Below are positions 1 to 4,891 of a DNA stretch of 7,107 bases, piece by piece. The notes beneath the pieces were generated by a model that saw only the letters and a program-made list of their open reading frames with translations, did no database searches and was not told where the DNA came from. The position numbers and the translations under genes are program-made. The stretch is taken from assembly GCA_023129675.1 (NCBI GenBank), contig JAGMBM010000003.1:1-7107 (forward strand), given 5' to 3'. The stretch is from Hadesarchaea archaeon. GTDB lineage: Archaea; Hadarchaeota; Hadarchaeia; Hadarchaeales; Hadarchaeaceae. The number at the start of each line of letters is the position of its first letter. Positions within the stretch are counted from its first letter, which is position 1.

Positions 1-1179
1 AAGGGTTTGGTGAAGGAGGAGGACATAAAGAAGTTCGAGGCGATGGGTGACAAGGGTAAGACCTTCAAGTTCGCCTGGATCATGGACGCCCTCAAGGAGG
101 AGCGCGAGCGGGGACTTACCATCGATCTCGCACACAAGAGATTTGAAACTGACAAGTACTACTTCACCGTCATCGACGCCCCCGGGCACCGAGACTTTGT
201 GAAAAACATGATCACGGGTGCCAGCCAAGCTGATGCTGCGATACTCGTGGTCGCGGCGGATGACGGGATTATGCCCCAGACACGGGAGCATGCGGCGCTC
301 GCTTTCACGTTGGGGGTGGGGCAGCTGGTAGTGGCGATCAACAAGATGGACCTCGTTGGATACAAGGAAGACGTGTTCAACAAGCTCAAGGCCGAAATAA
401 TCGACCTGCTGAAGACGGTCGGCTACAAGAACCCGGAAAAATTCACGTTTGTTCCAACCTCGGCGTTCCACGGGGACTCCGTGGTCAAGCCCAGCGAAAA
501 GATAAAGTGGTACACTGGGCCGGTCTTATATCTATCGTTGGATACCTTCACTGTGCCCAAGAAGCCAATCGACAAGCCGCTCCGACTGCCCGTGCAGGAT
601 GTGTATTCAATCACCGGTGTGGGAACCGTGCCGGTAGGAAGGATCGAAACGGGTGTGCTCAAGACCGGTGAGACCATCGTCTTCGAGCCGGCCGGGGTGA
701 GCGGAGAGGTCAAGACGATCGAGATGCATCACGAGATGATACCCCAAGCCGAGCCTGGAGACAACATAGGCTTCAGCGTTCGAGGCATCGAGAGGACCGC
801 CATAAGGCGAGGCGACGTCGTGGGGCACCCGAAAGCGCCGCCGACCGTGGTCAAGGAGTTCACCGCGCGAATCGCCGTCCTGCAGCACCCGACGGCAGTA
901 GCTGCCGGCTACACCCCAGTTTTCCACGCCAACACAGCGCAGGTGGCGTGCACCATTTCGGAGATCATCCAGAAGCTCGACCCGAAGACCGGCGAAGTGG
1001 TCCAAGAGAAGCCGGAGTTCATAAAGAAGGGGGACATGGCGACGATCAAGGTGACGCCCACCAAGCCCATGGTGCTCGAGAAGGCGGGCGACCTCCCGCA
1101 GCTGAGCCGCTTCGCCGTGCGCGACATGGGCATGACCATCGCCGCTGGGGTCTGCATCGACCTGACACCCGCGAAATAG
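1..1179 (+). CDS. tuf: Translation elongation factor 1-alpha (aEF1A), 5' truncated by the window edge
   Basis: This is the archaeal EF-Tu/eEF1A equivalent, the cytoplasmic GTPase that delivers aminoacyl-tRNA to the ribosomal A site. The frame is open from base 1 and encodes 392 residues. About 35 N-terminal residues, including the P-loop GHVDHGK, lie off the left edge, so the TTG at position 7 is not the true start. Visible GTPase motifs, in fragment numbering, are the switch I Thr40 in RGLTID, DAPGH 59-63, NKMD 114-117 and a G5-like TSAF at about 153. The two beta-barrel domains follow ([21 protein letters not shown] and, near the end, [13 protein letters not shown]). The segment [12 protein letters not shown] has the short Gly-Pro form typical of euryarchaea, not the longer eukaryote/crenarchaeal insertion. 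In archaea this gene usually follows rps12, rps7 and EF-2 and precedes rps10, as here. The stop is TAG at 1177-1179. Identity is near certain; only the start is missing. Confidence 0.97.
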   Translation, partial: KGLVKEEDIKKFEAMGDKGKTFKFAWIMDALKEERERGLTIDLAHKRFETDKYYFTVIDAPGHRDFVKNMITGASQADAAILVVAADDGIMPQTREHAALAFTLGVGQLVVAINKMDLVGYKEDVFNKLKAEIIDLLKTVGYKNPEKFTFVPTSAFHGDSVVKPSEKIKWYTGPVLYLSLDTFTVPKKPIDKPLRLPVQDVYSITGVGTVPVGRIETGVLKTGETIVFEPAGVSGEVKTIEMHHEMIPQAEPGDNIGFSVRGIERTAIRRGDVVGHPKAPPTVVKEFTARIAVLQHPTAVAAGYTPVFHANTAQVACTISEIIQKLDPKTGEVVQEKPEFIKKGDMATIKVTPTKPMVLEKAGDLPQLSRFAVRDMGMTIAAGVCIDLTPAK

Positions 1180-1186
1180 TCCCAAG

Positions 1187-1195
1187 TCTTTTATC
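1187..1195 (+). promoter_or_regulatory. Weak TATA-like element before rps10
   Basis: The 50-nt gap between the aEF1A stop and the uS10 start holds one A+T-rich patch, CTTTTATCA. A start about 26 nt downstream would fall near 1217, leaving a very short leader. It could instead be chance, with uS10 co-transcribed from upstream. No oligo-T terminator longer than four T is present in the gap. This is inference from spacing and composition only. Confidence 0.22.
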
Positions 1196-1229
1196 ATCCC
1201 TTCCCCTTTAGGTAGGGTGAGGGTTACCC

Positions 1230-1538
1230 TTGCAGAAGGCACGCATAAGGCTCTCCAGCACCGACCCGAAGAAGCTCGACGAGGTCTGCCAGCAGCTCGT
1301 AGGGATAGCGGAGCGGGTCGGCATCAAGCTCTCGGGACCCATCCCCCTCCCCACGCGCAGGATAGTGGTGCCCACGAGAAGATCGCCCGATGGTGAGGGA
1401 ACGGCGACGTGGGACCGGTGGGAGCTGCGCATACACAAGCGCTTGATCGATATGCAGGCCGACGAGCGGGCGATGCGGCAGATCATGCGCATCCAAGTGC
1501 CCGAAGAGGTCACGATCGAGATCGAGCTCAAGACATAG
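1230..1538 (+). CDS. rps10: Small-subunit ribosomal protein uS10
   Basis: uS10 is a component of the 30S subunit head. The 102-residue product matches the archaeal family in length and motifs: it starts MQKARIRL, has the loop GPIPLPTRR at 36-44, the SPDGEGT stretch at 52-58, RIHKRLID at 67-74 and [10 protein letters not shown] at 83-92. The initiator is TTG. It is the only possible start, because an in-frame TGA lies four codons upstream at 1218-1220 and the family's conserved N-terminus begins exactly there. A GGTGAGGG sequence at 1216-1223 is a good Shine-Dalgarno candidate; the upstream TGA is part of it. The gene follows aEF1A by 50 nt, the usual archaeal order. Downstream, A+T-rich DNA begins immediately after the TAG stop. 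Identity is very secure. Confidence 0.97.
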   Translation: MQKARIRLSSTDPKKLDEVCQQLVGIAERVGIKLSGPIPLPTRRIVVPTRRSPDGEGTATWDRWELRIHKRLIDMQADERAMRQIMRIQVPEEVTIEIELKT

Positions 1539-1542
1539 CTAT

Positions 1543-1558
1543 CCAATTGTTGAGTTGG
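1543..1558 (+). terminator. Small stem-loop just after rps10
   Basis: CCAATT (1543-1548) pairs with AGTTGG (1553-1558) around a four-base loop, giving six pairs including one G-U. It sits 4 nt past the uS10 stop and at the border where G+C content drops. Archaeal termination relies mainly on U-tracts, and none follows here. It may therefore be only a weak 3' hairpin or coincidence. It also overlaps the start of the integrase relic. Confidence 0.2.
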
Positions 1559-1689
1559 AAAGTAGATATGTGGATGTATTCTGTAATGGGGTACCAAAAT
1601 CAGTTTTAGCTAGACACTACACAGATTTCAGTCCTAAAAGGCTAAAAGAAATCTACGATGTGCAATACTTCCTAGCGCATGCCCGTTAA
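1546..1689 (+). pseudogene. C-terminal relic of an archaeal tyrosine recombinase (phage/plasmid integrase)
   Basis: Reading from 1546 gives about 47 residues without a start codon of its own. They contain SRYVDVFCNGVPKSVLARHY followed by TDFSPKRLKEIYD. This resembles the C-terminal end of archaeal SSV/plasmid-type integrases, where an (I/V)D-F-x-G-R-V-P-x-S-V-L-A-x-H-Y motif carries the catalytic tyrosine and a conserved L-K-E-I-Y-D helix follows. The nucleophile Tyr would be the TAC at 1618-1620. The usual Gly-Arg before Val-Pro reads Asn-Gly here. The rest of the recombinase is absent: upstream the frame runs into uS10. After EIYD the reading continues only through the complement of the neighbouring minus-strand gene to TAA at 1687. 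Both ends therefore look broken, and this is best read as decayed integrase DNA, not a working gene. The match is from memory of the family, not a search. Confidence 0.62.
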
Positions 1690-1941
1690 ACCAACTAAGA
1701 TTACAGCACCGTAAATGATACCGATAAGGCCTAAAATAAATCCAACAAGGCCAAAGCTATCTTTGCGTTTACCAAAGTAAGACGCATATCCGAATATTGT
1801 TGCTAGAAGTCCAAAGGTAAATGGCCCAAAGATAAATTCGTAATAAGTAGGAACCGCTATTATTCCCAAAATTAAACTTGCGAAGCCAAGCCTCGAATGT
1901 TCTCTTTTTGGTATTATCTCACCACTCCCCTGAAAACCCAA
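1672..1941 (-). CDS. Small three-helix membrane protein, DUF4190-like
   Basis: The predicted product has 89 residues with a short polar N-terminus (about 1-17, containing KREHSR), then three hydrophobic stretches at about 18-38, 39-56 and 63-85. A basic loop, GKRKD at 57-61, lies between the second and third. The pattern, with repeated LGIIA / ILGLIGIIYG motifs around small Gly-rich helices, resembles DUF4190-type small membrane proteins, whose function is unknown. The start is uncertain: TTG at 1939-1941 is the first codon after an in-frame TAG (1948-1950). However, a GGTGAG Shine-Dalgarno-like sequence lies inside the frame at 1923-1918, with no standard start codon just after it. Codon content is A+T-rich, unlike all neighbours, and the gene is convergent with and overlaps the integrase relic by 18 nt. 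It is probably accessory cargo. Coding status is moderately supported by the coherent membrane topology. Confidence 0.6.
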   Translation of the reverse strand: MGFQGSGEIIPKREHSRLGFASLILGIIAVPTYYEFIFGPFTFGLLATIFGYASYFGKRKDSFGLVGFILGLIGIIYGAVILVGLTGMR

Positions 1942-1943
1942 AT

Positions 1944-1953
1944 AAAACTATAT
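1944..1953 (+). promoter_or_regulatory. TATA box (box A) of tRNA-Ser
   Basis: AAAACTATAT is the most TATA-like sequence upstream of the tRNA. Its centre, about 1951, is 26 nt before about 1977, just ahead of the mature tRNA 5' end at 1981, which is the usual archaeal spacing. The core CTATATG is nearly symmetrical and reads CATATAG on the other strand, so it could also serve the divergent membrane protein gene. Archease, 12 nt after the tRNA, has no other obvious promoter. Confidence 0.45.
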
Positions 1954-1980
1954 GTCCATTTATCTTCTAATAGTCATTGT

Positions 1981-2065
1981 GCCGGGGTAGCCAAGCCAGG
2001 TAAGGCGCCGGATTTGAGATCCGGTGGCCCTTTGGGCCTCAAGGGTTCGAATCCCTTCCCCGGCG
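1981..2065 (+). tRNA. tRNA-Ser (anticodon UGA)
   Basis: This is a complete class II tRNA that decodes UCA codons. The acceptor stem is GCCGGGG (1981-1987) with CCCCGGC (2058-2064). The D stem is GCC (1990-1992) with GGC (2004-2006), and GG in the loop is at 1999-2000. The anticodon stem is CCGGA (2008-2012) with TCCGG (2020-2024) around a seven-base loop. Anticodon TGA is at 2015-2017. The long variable arm GGCCC/GGGCC (2026-2038) is typical of Ser and Leu, and the anticodon decides for Ser. The T stem is AAGGG (2041-2045) with CCCTT (2053-2057) and loop TTCGAAT. The discriminator is G at 2065, as expected for Ser, and CCA is not encoded. No intron interrupts the anticodon loop. Archease begins 12 nt downstream. 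Confidence 0.97.
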
Positions 2066-2067
2066 CT

Positions 2068-2074
2068 AGGTGAT
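2068..2074 (+). promoter_or_regulatory. Ribosome binding site that fixes the archease start
   Basis: AGGTGAT is a seven-base match to the complement of the archaeal 16S rRNA 3' end. It lies 3 nt before the ATG at 2078, immediately after the mature tRNA end. It overlaps an out-of-frame ATG at 2073. It supports 2078 as the start, not the longer open frame that runs back into the tRNA. Confidence 0.7.
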
Positions 2075-2077
2075 GGG

Positions 2078-2506
2078 ATGAAACGCTTCGAGTGGGTCGA
2101 GCATCCTTCGGACATCGGCTTTCGTGCGTACGGCCGCGACTTAGCTGAAGCATTCGAAAACGCCGCGCTCGCGCTTTTTGATGTGATGGTCGACACGAGC
2201 AAGGTCGAGCCGCGGGAGGAGGTGGCGGTCGAGCTCGAGGCTGAGGACGAAAAAGCTCTGCTCTACGACTGGCTCGAGCGATTTTTGTACCTGCACGATG
2301 CTCAAGGACTCGTGATGTCAAAATTCAAGGTTGAGGACCTCTCCCGCTTCAAGGGCGGGCTCAGGCTCAAGGCCCGGGCATGGGGCGAGCGCTTCGACCC
2401 AGCCAAGCACGAGCCCAAGGTTGGGGTCAAGGCCATAACTTATCACATGATGGAAATCGAGCGCGGACGAGGGCGCTGCTCGGTGCAAGCGGTTGTCGAC
2501 ATTTGA
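2078..2506 (+). CDS. Archease, RtcB RNA-ligase activating protein
   Basis: Archease is a small soluble protein that promotes guanylylation and multiple turnover of the RNA ligase RtcB. It has also been described as a chaperone for a tRNA cytosine methyltransferase. The product has 142 residues, the family's normal size. Family features are the N-terminal HPSDIG motif at 9-14, with the acidic residue associated with metal binding. Next come the helix LLYDWLERFLYL at 61-72, the conserved GERFDPAKHEPKVGVKAITYH at 103-123, and the C-terminal VVDI ending in the second conserved Asp. The ATG at 2078 is chosen because of the adjacent AGGTGAT and because any upstream extension would overlap the tRNA. 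rtcB follows on the same strand after 68 nt, the classic archease-rtcB pairing. The close upstream tRNA suggests co-transcription with it. Host-like G+C content. Confidence 0.94.
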   Translation: MKRFEWVEHPSDIGFRAYGRDLAEAFENAALALFDVMVDTSKVEPREEVAVELEAEDEKALLYDWLERFLYLHDAQGLVMSKFKVEDLSRFKGGLRLKARAWGERFDPAKHEPKVGVKAITYHMMEIERGRGRCSVQAVVDI

Positions 2507-2526
2507 AAAATTGTACGTTTTTCGAA
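2502..2526 (+). terminator. Hairpin at the archease stop codon
   Basis: Bases 2502-2510 pair with 2518-2526: nine consecutive pairs, one of them T-G, around the seven-base loop TTGTACG. The 3' arm contains a run of five T (2518-2522). The TGA stop (2504-2506) lies within the 5' arm. The T-run could act as a weak archaeal terminator between archease and rtcB, or the hairpin could protect the archease mRNA 3' end. The pairing is seen; the function is inferred. Confidence 0.35.
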
Positions 2527-2529
2527 CCA

Positions 2530-2570
2530 AAAGATAATTAACGCTGCAATCACCCGTTAGTTTAAGGTGT
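2530..2570 (+). promoter_or_regulatory. Candidate rtcB promoter and ribosome binding site
   Basis: The 68-nt gap before rtcB is A+T-rich. AAAGATAATTAA at 2530-2541 is a plausible box A; 26 nt downstream of its centre is about 2562, giving a leader of about 12 nt. AAGGTG at 2564-2569 is a Shine-Dalgarno match 5 nt before the ATG at 2575. If real, this is the only visible promoter for everything from rtcB to the window end. Inferred from position and composition. Confidence 0.4.
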
Positions 2571-2574
2571 AAAA

Positions 2575-4029
2575 ATGGTGTGGACGGGAAAGATTAAGCA
2601 AATCGACGACGTACGATGGGAGATCTCTCAGGACTACAAGCACGGTATGCGGGTGCCTGTACGAATCTATGCGGATGCGGAGCTGCTCAACGAGATGCGA
2701 AGAGATCTAACGCTTGAGCAGGCCACGAACGTGTCGTTCCTACGGGGGATTTACAAATATTCTATCGCACTCCCCGATGGGCACCAAGGATATGGATTTC
2801 CCATCGGTGGGGTTGCTGCCACAGACGCAGAAACAGGCGTCATCAGCCCAGGGGGGGTCGGATACGATATCAACTGTGGAGTGCGGTTGCTGCAGACGAA
2901 TTTTGACAAAACAGACATCGAGCCGAAACTCCGCGAACTAGTTGACGCATTCTTTCGGAACGTACCCTCAGGCTTGGGTAGCAGGGGAAAAGTTAAGCTT
3001 ACCTATTCCCAGCTTAACGAAGTTCTTGAGAATGGTGTAAGGTGGGCTGTCGAGAACGGTTTTGGTTGGAAAGAAGACATGGAAAGACTTGAGGAGGGAG
3101 GGTGCCTTGCCGATGCCGATGCGAGTAAAGTAAGTCAGCGTGCAAAAGAGCGCGGCCTCCCCCAGCTTGGTAGCCTTGGAAGCGGAAATCATTTCTTGGA
3201 GATTCAAGTGGTCGATAAAATTTTTGACCCGGAAGTCGCTCGGACCTTTGGGATAACCCACGAGGGGCAAGTCACGGTTATGATTCATACAGGGTCGAGA
3301 GGTCTGGGCCATCAGGTCTGCTCCGACTATTTAAGAACCATGGAACACATCGTTAGAAAATATGACATAACTCTCCCAGATAGAGAGCTTGTCAACGTAC
3401 CGATAAATTCACCCGAGGGGCAGGCATATCTTGCGGCAATGGCATGCGCTGCAAACTACGGCTTCACAAATAGGCAGATGATTACGCATTGGGTAAGAGA
3501 ATCGTTCGAGGAAGTCTTTGGGCAAGATGCCGAAAAATTGGGTCTGCACCTTGTTTATGGGCTCGCACACAACATTGCTAAATTTGAGGAACACCAAATT
3601 GACGGAGGGCGCAAGAAAGTTTGTGTGCATCGGAAAGGTGCTACAAGAGCGTTTCCTCCCGGACACCCCGATGTGCCCGCCCTGTACCGTAGCGTTGGGC
3701 AGCCCGTGCTCATCCCGGGAGATATGGGCACCGCCTCTTACGTGCTCGTGGGCACCGAGCAGGCGATGCAGGAGACTTTCGCATCTACAGCACATGGTGC
3801 GGGGCGCCACATGAGCCGAACCGCTGCACGGAAACAGTACTGGGGTGAGAACGTGAGGAAAGAGCTCGAGTCGAAGGGAATCATAGTGCGAGCGGCCAAG
3901 GCTACGGTGATCGCGGAGGAGGCGCCGGGAAGTTACAAAGATATCCATAAGGTCTGTGAGATATCTCATAAGGCAGGGATCGCTCGAATGGTCGCCCGCC
4001 TTAGGCCGATGGGAGTCACAAAGGGTTAG
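2575..4029 (+). CDS. rtcB: RtcB, tRNA-splicing 3'-phosphate RNA ligase
   Basis: RtcB is a Mn2+- and GTP-dependent ligase that joins 2',3'-cyclic-phosphate or 3'-phosphate RNA ends to 5'-OH ends. In archaea it seals tRNA exons after intron excision. The product has 484 residues, the normal length without an intein; many archaeal rtcB genes carry inteins, this one does not. All expected active-site residues are visible: Asp98 and Cys101 in GYDINCG, Asn205 and His206 in SGNHFLE, His238 in IHTGSRG, His332 in LAHN and the guanylylated nucleophile His407 in AHGAGR. The C-terminus is GVTKG, with the conserved near-terminal Lys. ATG 2575 is preceded by AAGGTG. The gene follows archease and is 3 nt from the methyltransferase gene. 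Sampled G+C is lower over the first two thirds (about 47-50%) than near 3660-3720 (about 70%). Predicted to be fully active. Confidence 0.97.
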   Translation: MVWTGKIKQIDDVRWEISQDYKHGMRVPVRIYADAELLNEMRRDLTLEQATNVSFLRGIYKYSIALPDGHQGYGFPIGGVAATDAETGVISPGGVGYDINCGVRLLQTNFDKTDIEPKLRELVDAFFRNVPSGLGSRGKVKLTYSQLNEVLENGVRWAVENGFGWKEDMERLEEGGCLADADASKVSQRAKERGLPQLGSLGSGNHFLEIQVVDKIFDPEVARTFGITHEGQVTVMIHTGSRGLGHQVCSDYLRTMEHIVRKYDITLPDRELVNVPINSPEGQAYLAAMACAANYGFTNRQMITHWVRESFEEVFGQDAEKLGLHLVYGLAHNIAKFEEHQIDGGRKKVCVHRKGATRAFPPGHPDVPALYRSVGQPVLIPGDMGTASYVLVGTEQAMQETFASTAHGAGRHMSRTAARKQYWGENVRKELESKGIIVRAAKATVIAEEAPGSYKDIHKVCEISHKAGIARMVARLRPMGVTKG

Positions 4030-4032
4030 GCG

Positions 4033-4890
4033 ATGATGCCCAAACCCCCCACATCGTTTTTCGTGCTGCTGCCTTCCTCGCTCGTTGCTGATGCGCCCGA
4101 CCTTCGACAGAAAACCCTCAAAATTGGTTCGATCGGGCGTGCGCTGGCGATATTTCGAGTGGGCAAGATTTGCATTTATAACGATGATGACCCCCACCTG
4201 AAAAATCAAGCCTCCGAGGCCGGGCTTATCTCAACACTTTTACATTATATGGAGACACCACAATACCTGCGCAAGCTCCTCTTTCCCCGCACGAGGGAGC
4301 TCCGTTACGCGGGTTTACTTCCACCCCTGCGCACGCCCCACCACCCGCTCGCGGATGAGAAGACCGCCCCTGATAATTATCGTGAAGCCGTCGTTATAGA
4401 TGCGGGCAAACGTGGCAGCCTGCTTGAACTCGGGATACGTGAACGTGGCTTTACAAGCGAAAAACTTGGTGTTGGGGAGCGGGTAACAGTTAGACTTGGT
4501 AAGGCTTTGGGTGAGGGCAAACGCGCAATTGAACGGGTAACCCGGAGCAAAGTCGGTGAATACTGGGGCTACGAAATCCTGCGGGCGAAAACCCTCGCAG
4601 AGGCCTTAAAAGTTCTGAAAGCAGACTATATTATAGGAACGTCGCGGTACGGCAAAAATTTATATGAAGCCGTGCAGGCGATAAGGAGTAGCAACCCTCG
4701 CAGCGTGGCGGTGGCCTTCGGAGGCTCTTACGCGGGCCTCTTCGAAATCTGCGAGCGCCAAGACGTCGATGCGGGCAAACTCTTCGACGTCATCATAAAT
4801 ACGATCCCGAATCAGGGGACCGCCACCGTTCGAACGAAGGAGGCGCTCGTGGCCACGCTCGCGCTACTGAACGCGCTCATAGGGGGATAA
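4033..4890 (+). CDS. SPOUT-class RNA methyltransferase, COG2106/MTH1 family
   Basis: This is a knotted SAM-dependent methyltransferase of the family named putative RNA uridine N3 methyltransferase, related to human SPOUT1/CENP-32 and to Methanothermobacter MTH1. The 285-residue product shows family landmarks in order: IGRALAIF at 34-41, ETPQYLRK at 74-81 and LLPPLRTPHH at 95-104. An inserted beta-rich domain spans about 106-170, then YWGYEI at 177-182 and TSR at 203-205. AFGGSYAGL at 228-236 and INTIPNQGTATVRTKEA at 255-271 form the SAM-binding knot. The start is ATG 4033 or the adjacent ATG 4036; no strong ribosome site is seen, consistent with translational coupling to rtcB, whose stop is 3 nt upstream. 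The uL3 start follows by 1 nt. In many archaea this gene directly precedes rpl3, as MTH1 does, suggesting a role in rRNA modification or large-subunit assembly. The exact substrate is not evident from sequence. Confidence 0.93.
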   Translation: MMPKPPTSFFVLLPSSLVADAPDLRQKTLKIGSIGRALAIFRVGKICIYNDDDPHLKNQASEAGLISTLLHYMETPQYLRKLLFPRTRELRYAGLLPPLRTPHHPLADEKTAPDNYREAVVIDAGKRGSLLELGIRERGFTSEKLGVGERVTVRLGKALGEGKRAIERVTRSKVGEYWGYEILRAKTLAEALKVLKADYIIGTSRYGKNLYEAVQAIRSSNPRSVAVAFGGSYAGLFEICERQDVDAGKLFDVIINTIPNQGTATVRTKEALVATLALLNALIGG

Positions 4891-4891
4891 A

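Larger units (their letters stand above)
1540..1979. other. A+T-rich accessory island between rps10 and tRNA-Ser
   Basis: Hand counting gives about 157 G+C in the 420 bases from 1561 to 1980 (37%), whereas a 60-base line inside uS10 (1381-1440) gives about 67%. The boundaries are sharp: the left edge is directly after the uS10 stop and the right edge is at the tRNA 5' end. Inside are an integrase C-terminal relic (plus strand) and a small membrane protein gene (minus strand). The composition change together with a recombinase remnant beside a tRNA gene suggests horizontally acquired DNA. The composition and borders are observed; acquisition is inferred. I found no copy of the tRNA 3' end in the island that would mark an attachment site. 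Confidence 0.6.

Noticed and set aside
607..1242. 211-residue minus-strand open frame across aEF1A
   Set aside because: It is a shadow of the aEF1A coding frame in G+C-rich DNA. Its composition is Arg/His/Gly-rich and it has no recognisable domain.
1409..1609. 66-residue plus-strand frame overlapping the end of rps10
   Set aside because: Most of it is out-of-frame uS10 sequence. The integrase-like residues lie in a different frame.
1604..1647. TTTTAGC / GCTAAAA inverted repeat (1604-1610 and 1641-1647)
   Set aside because: The seven-base arms are A+T-rich with a 30-nt loop and lie within the integrase relic's conserved codons. This is likely chance.
1540..1980. Attachment-site duplication of the tRNA-Ser 3' end
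   Set aside because: I looked for a copy of the T-arm and acceptor sequence in the island and in the start of archease and saw none. The other end of any integrated element may be lost or outside the window.
2024..2077. Longer archease N-terminus beginning inside the tRNA
   Set aside because: It would translate tRNA sequence. The family N-terminus and the AGGTGAT site both place the start at 2078.
2851..2857. Seven-G run in rtcB as a possible frameshift site
   Set aside because: RtcB motifs on both sides (before and including GYDINCG) are in one frame, so no frameshift is present or needed.
2575..4029. Possible intein in rtcB
   Set aside because: The product is 484 residues, the intein-free length, with uninterrupted active-site motifs.
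3409..4209. 266-residue minus-strand frame across rtcB and the methyltransferase start
   Set aside because: It is antisense to two well-identified genes, is Cys/His/Arg-rich and has no family resemblance.
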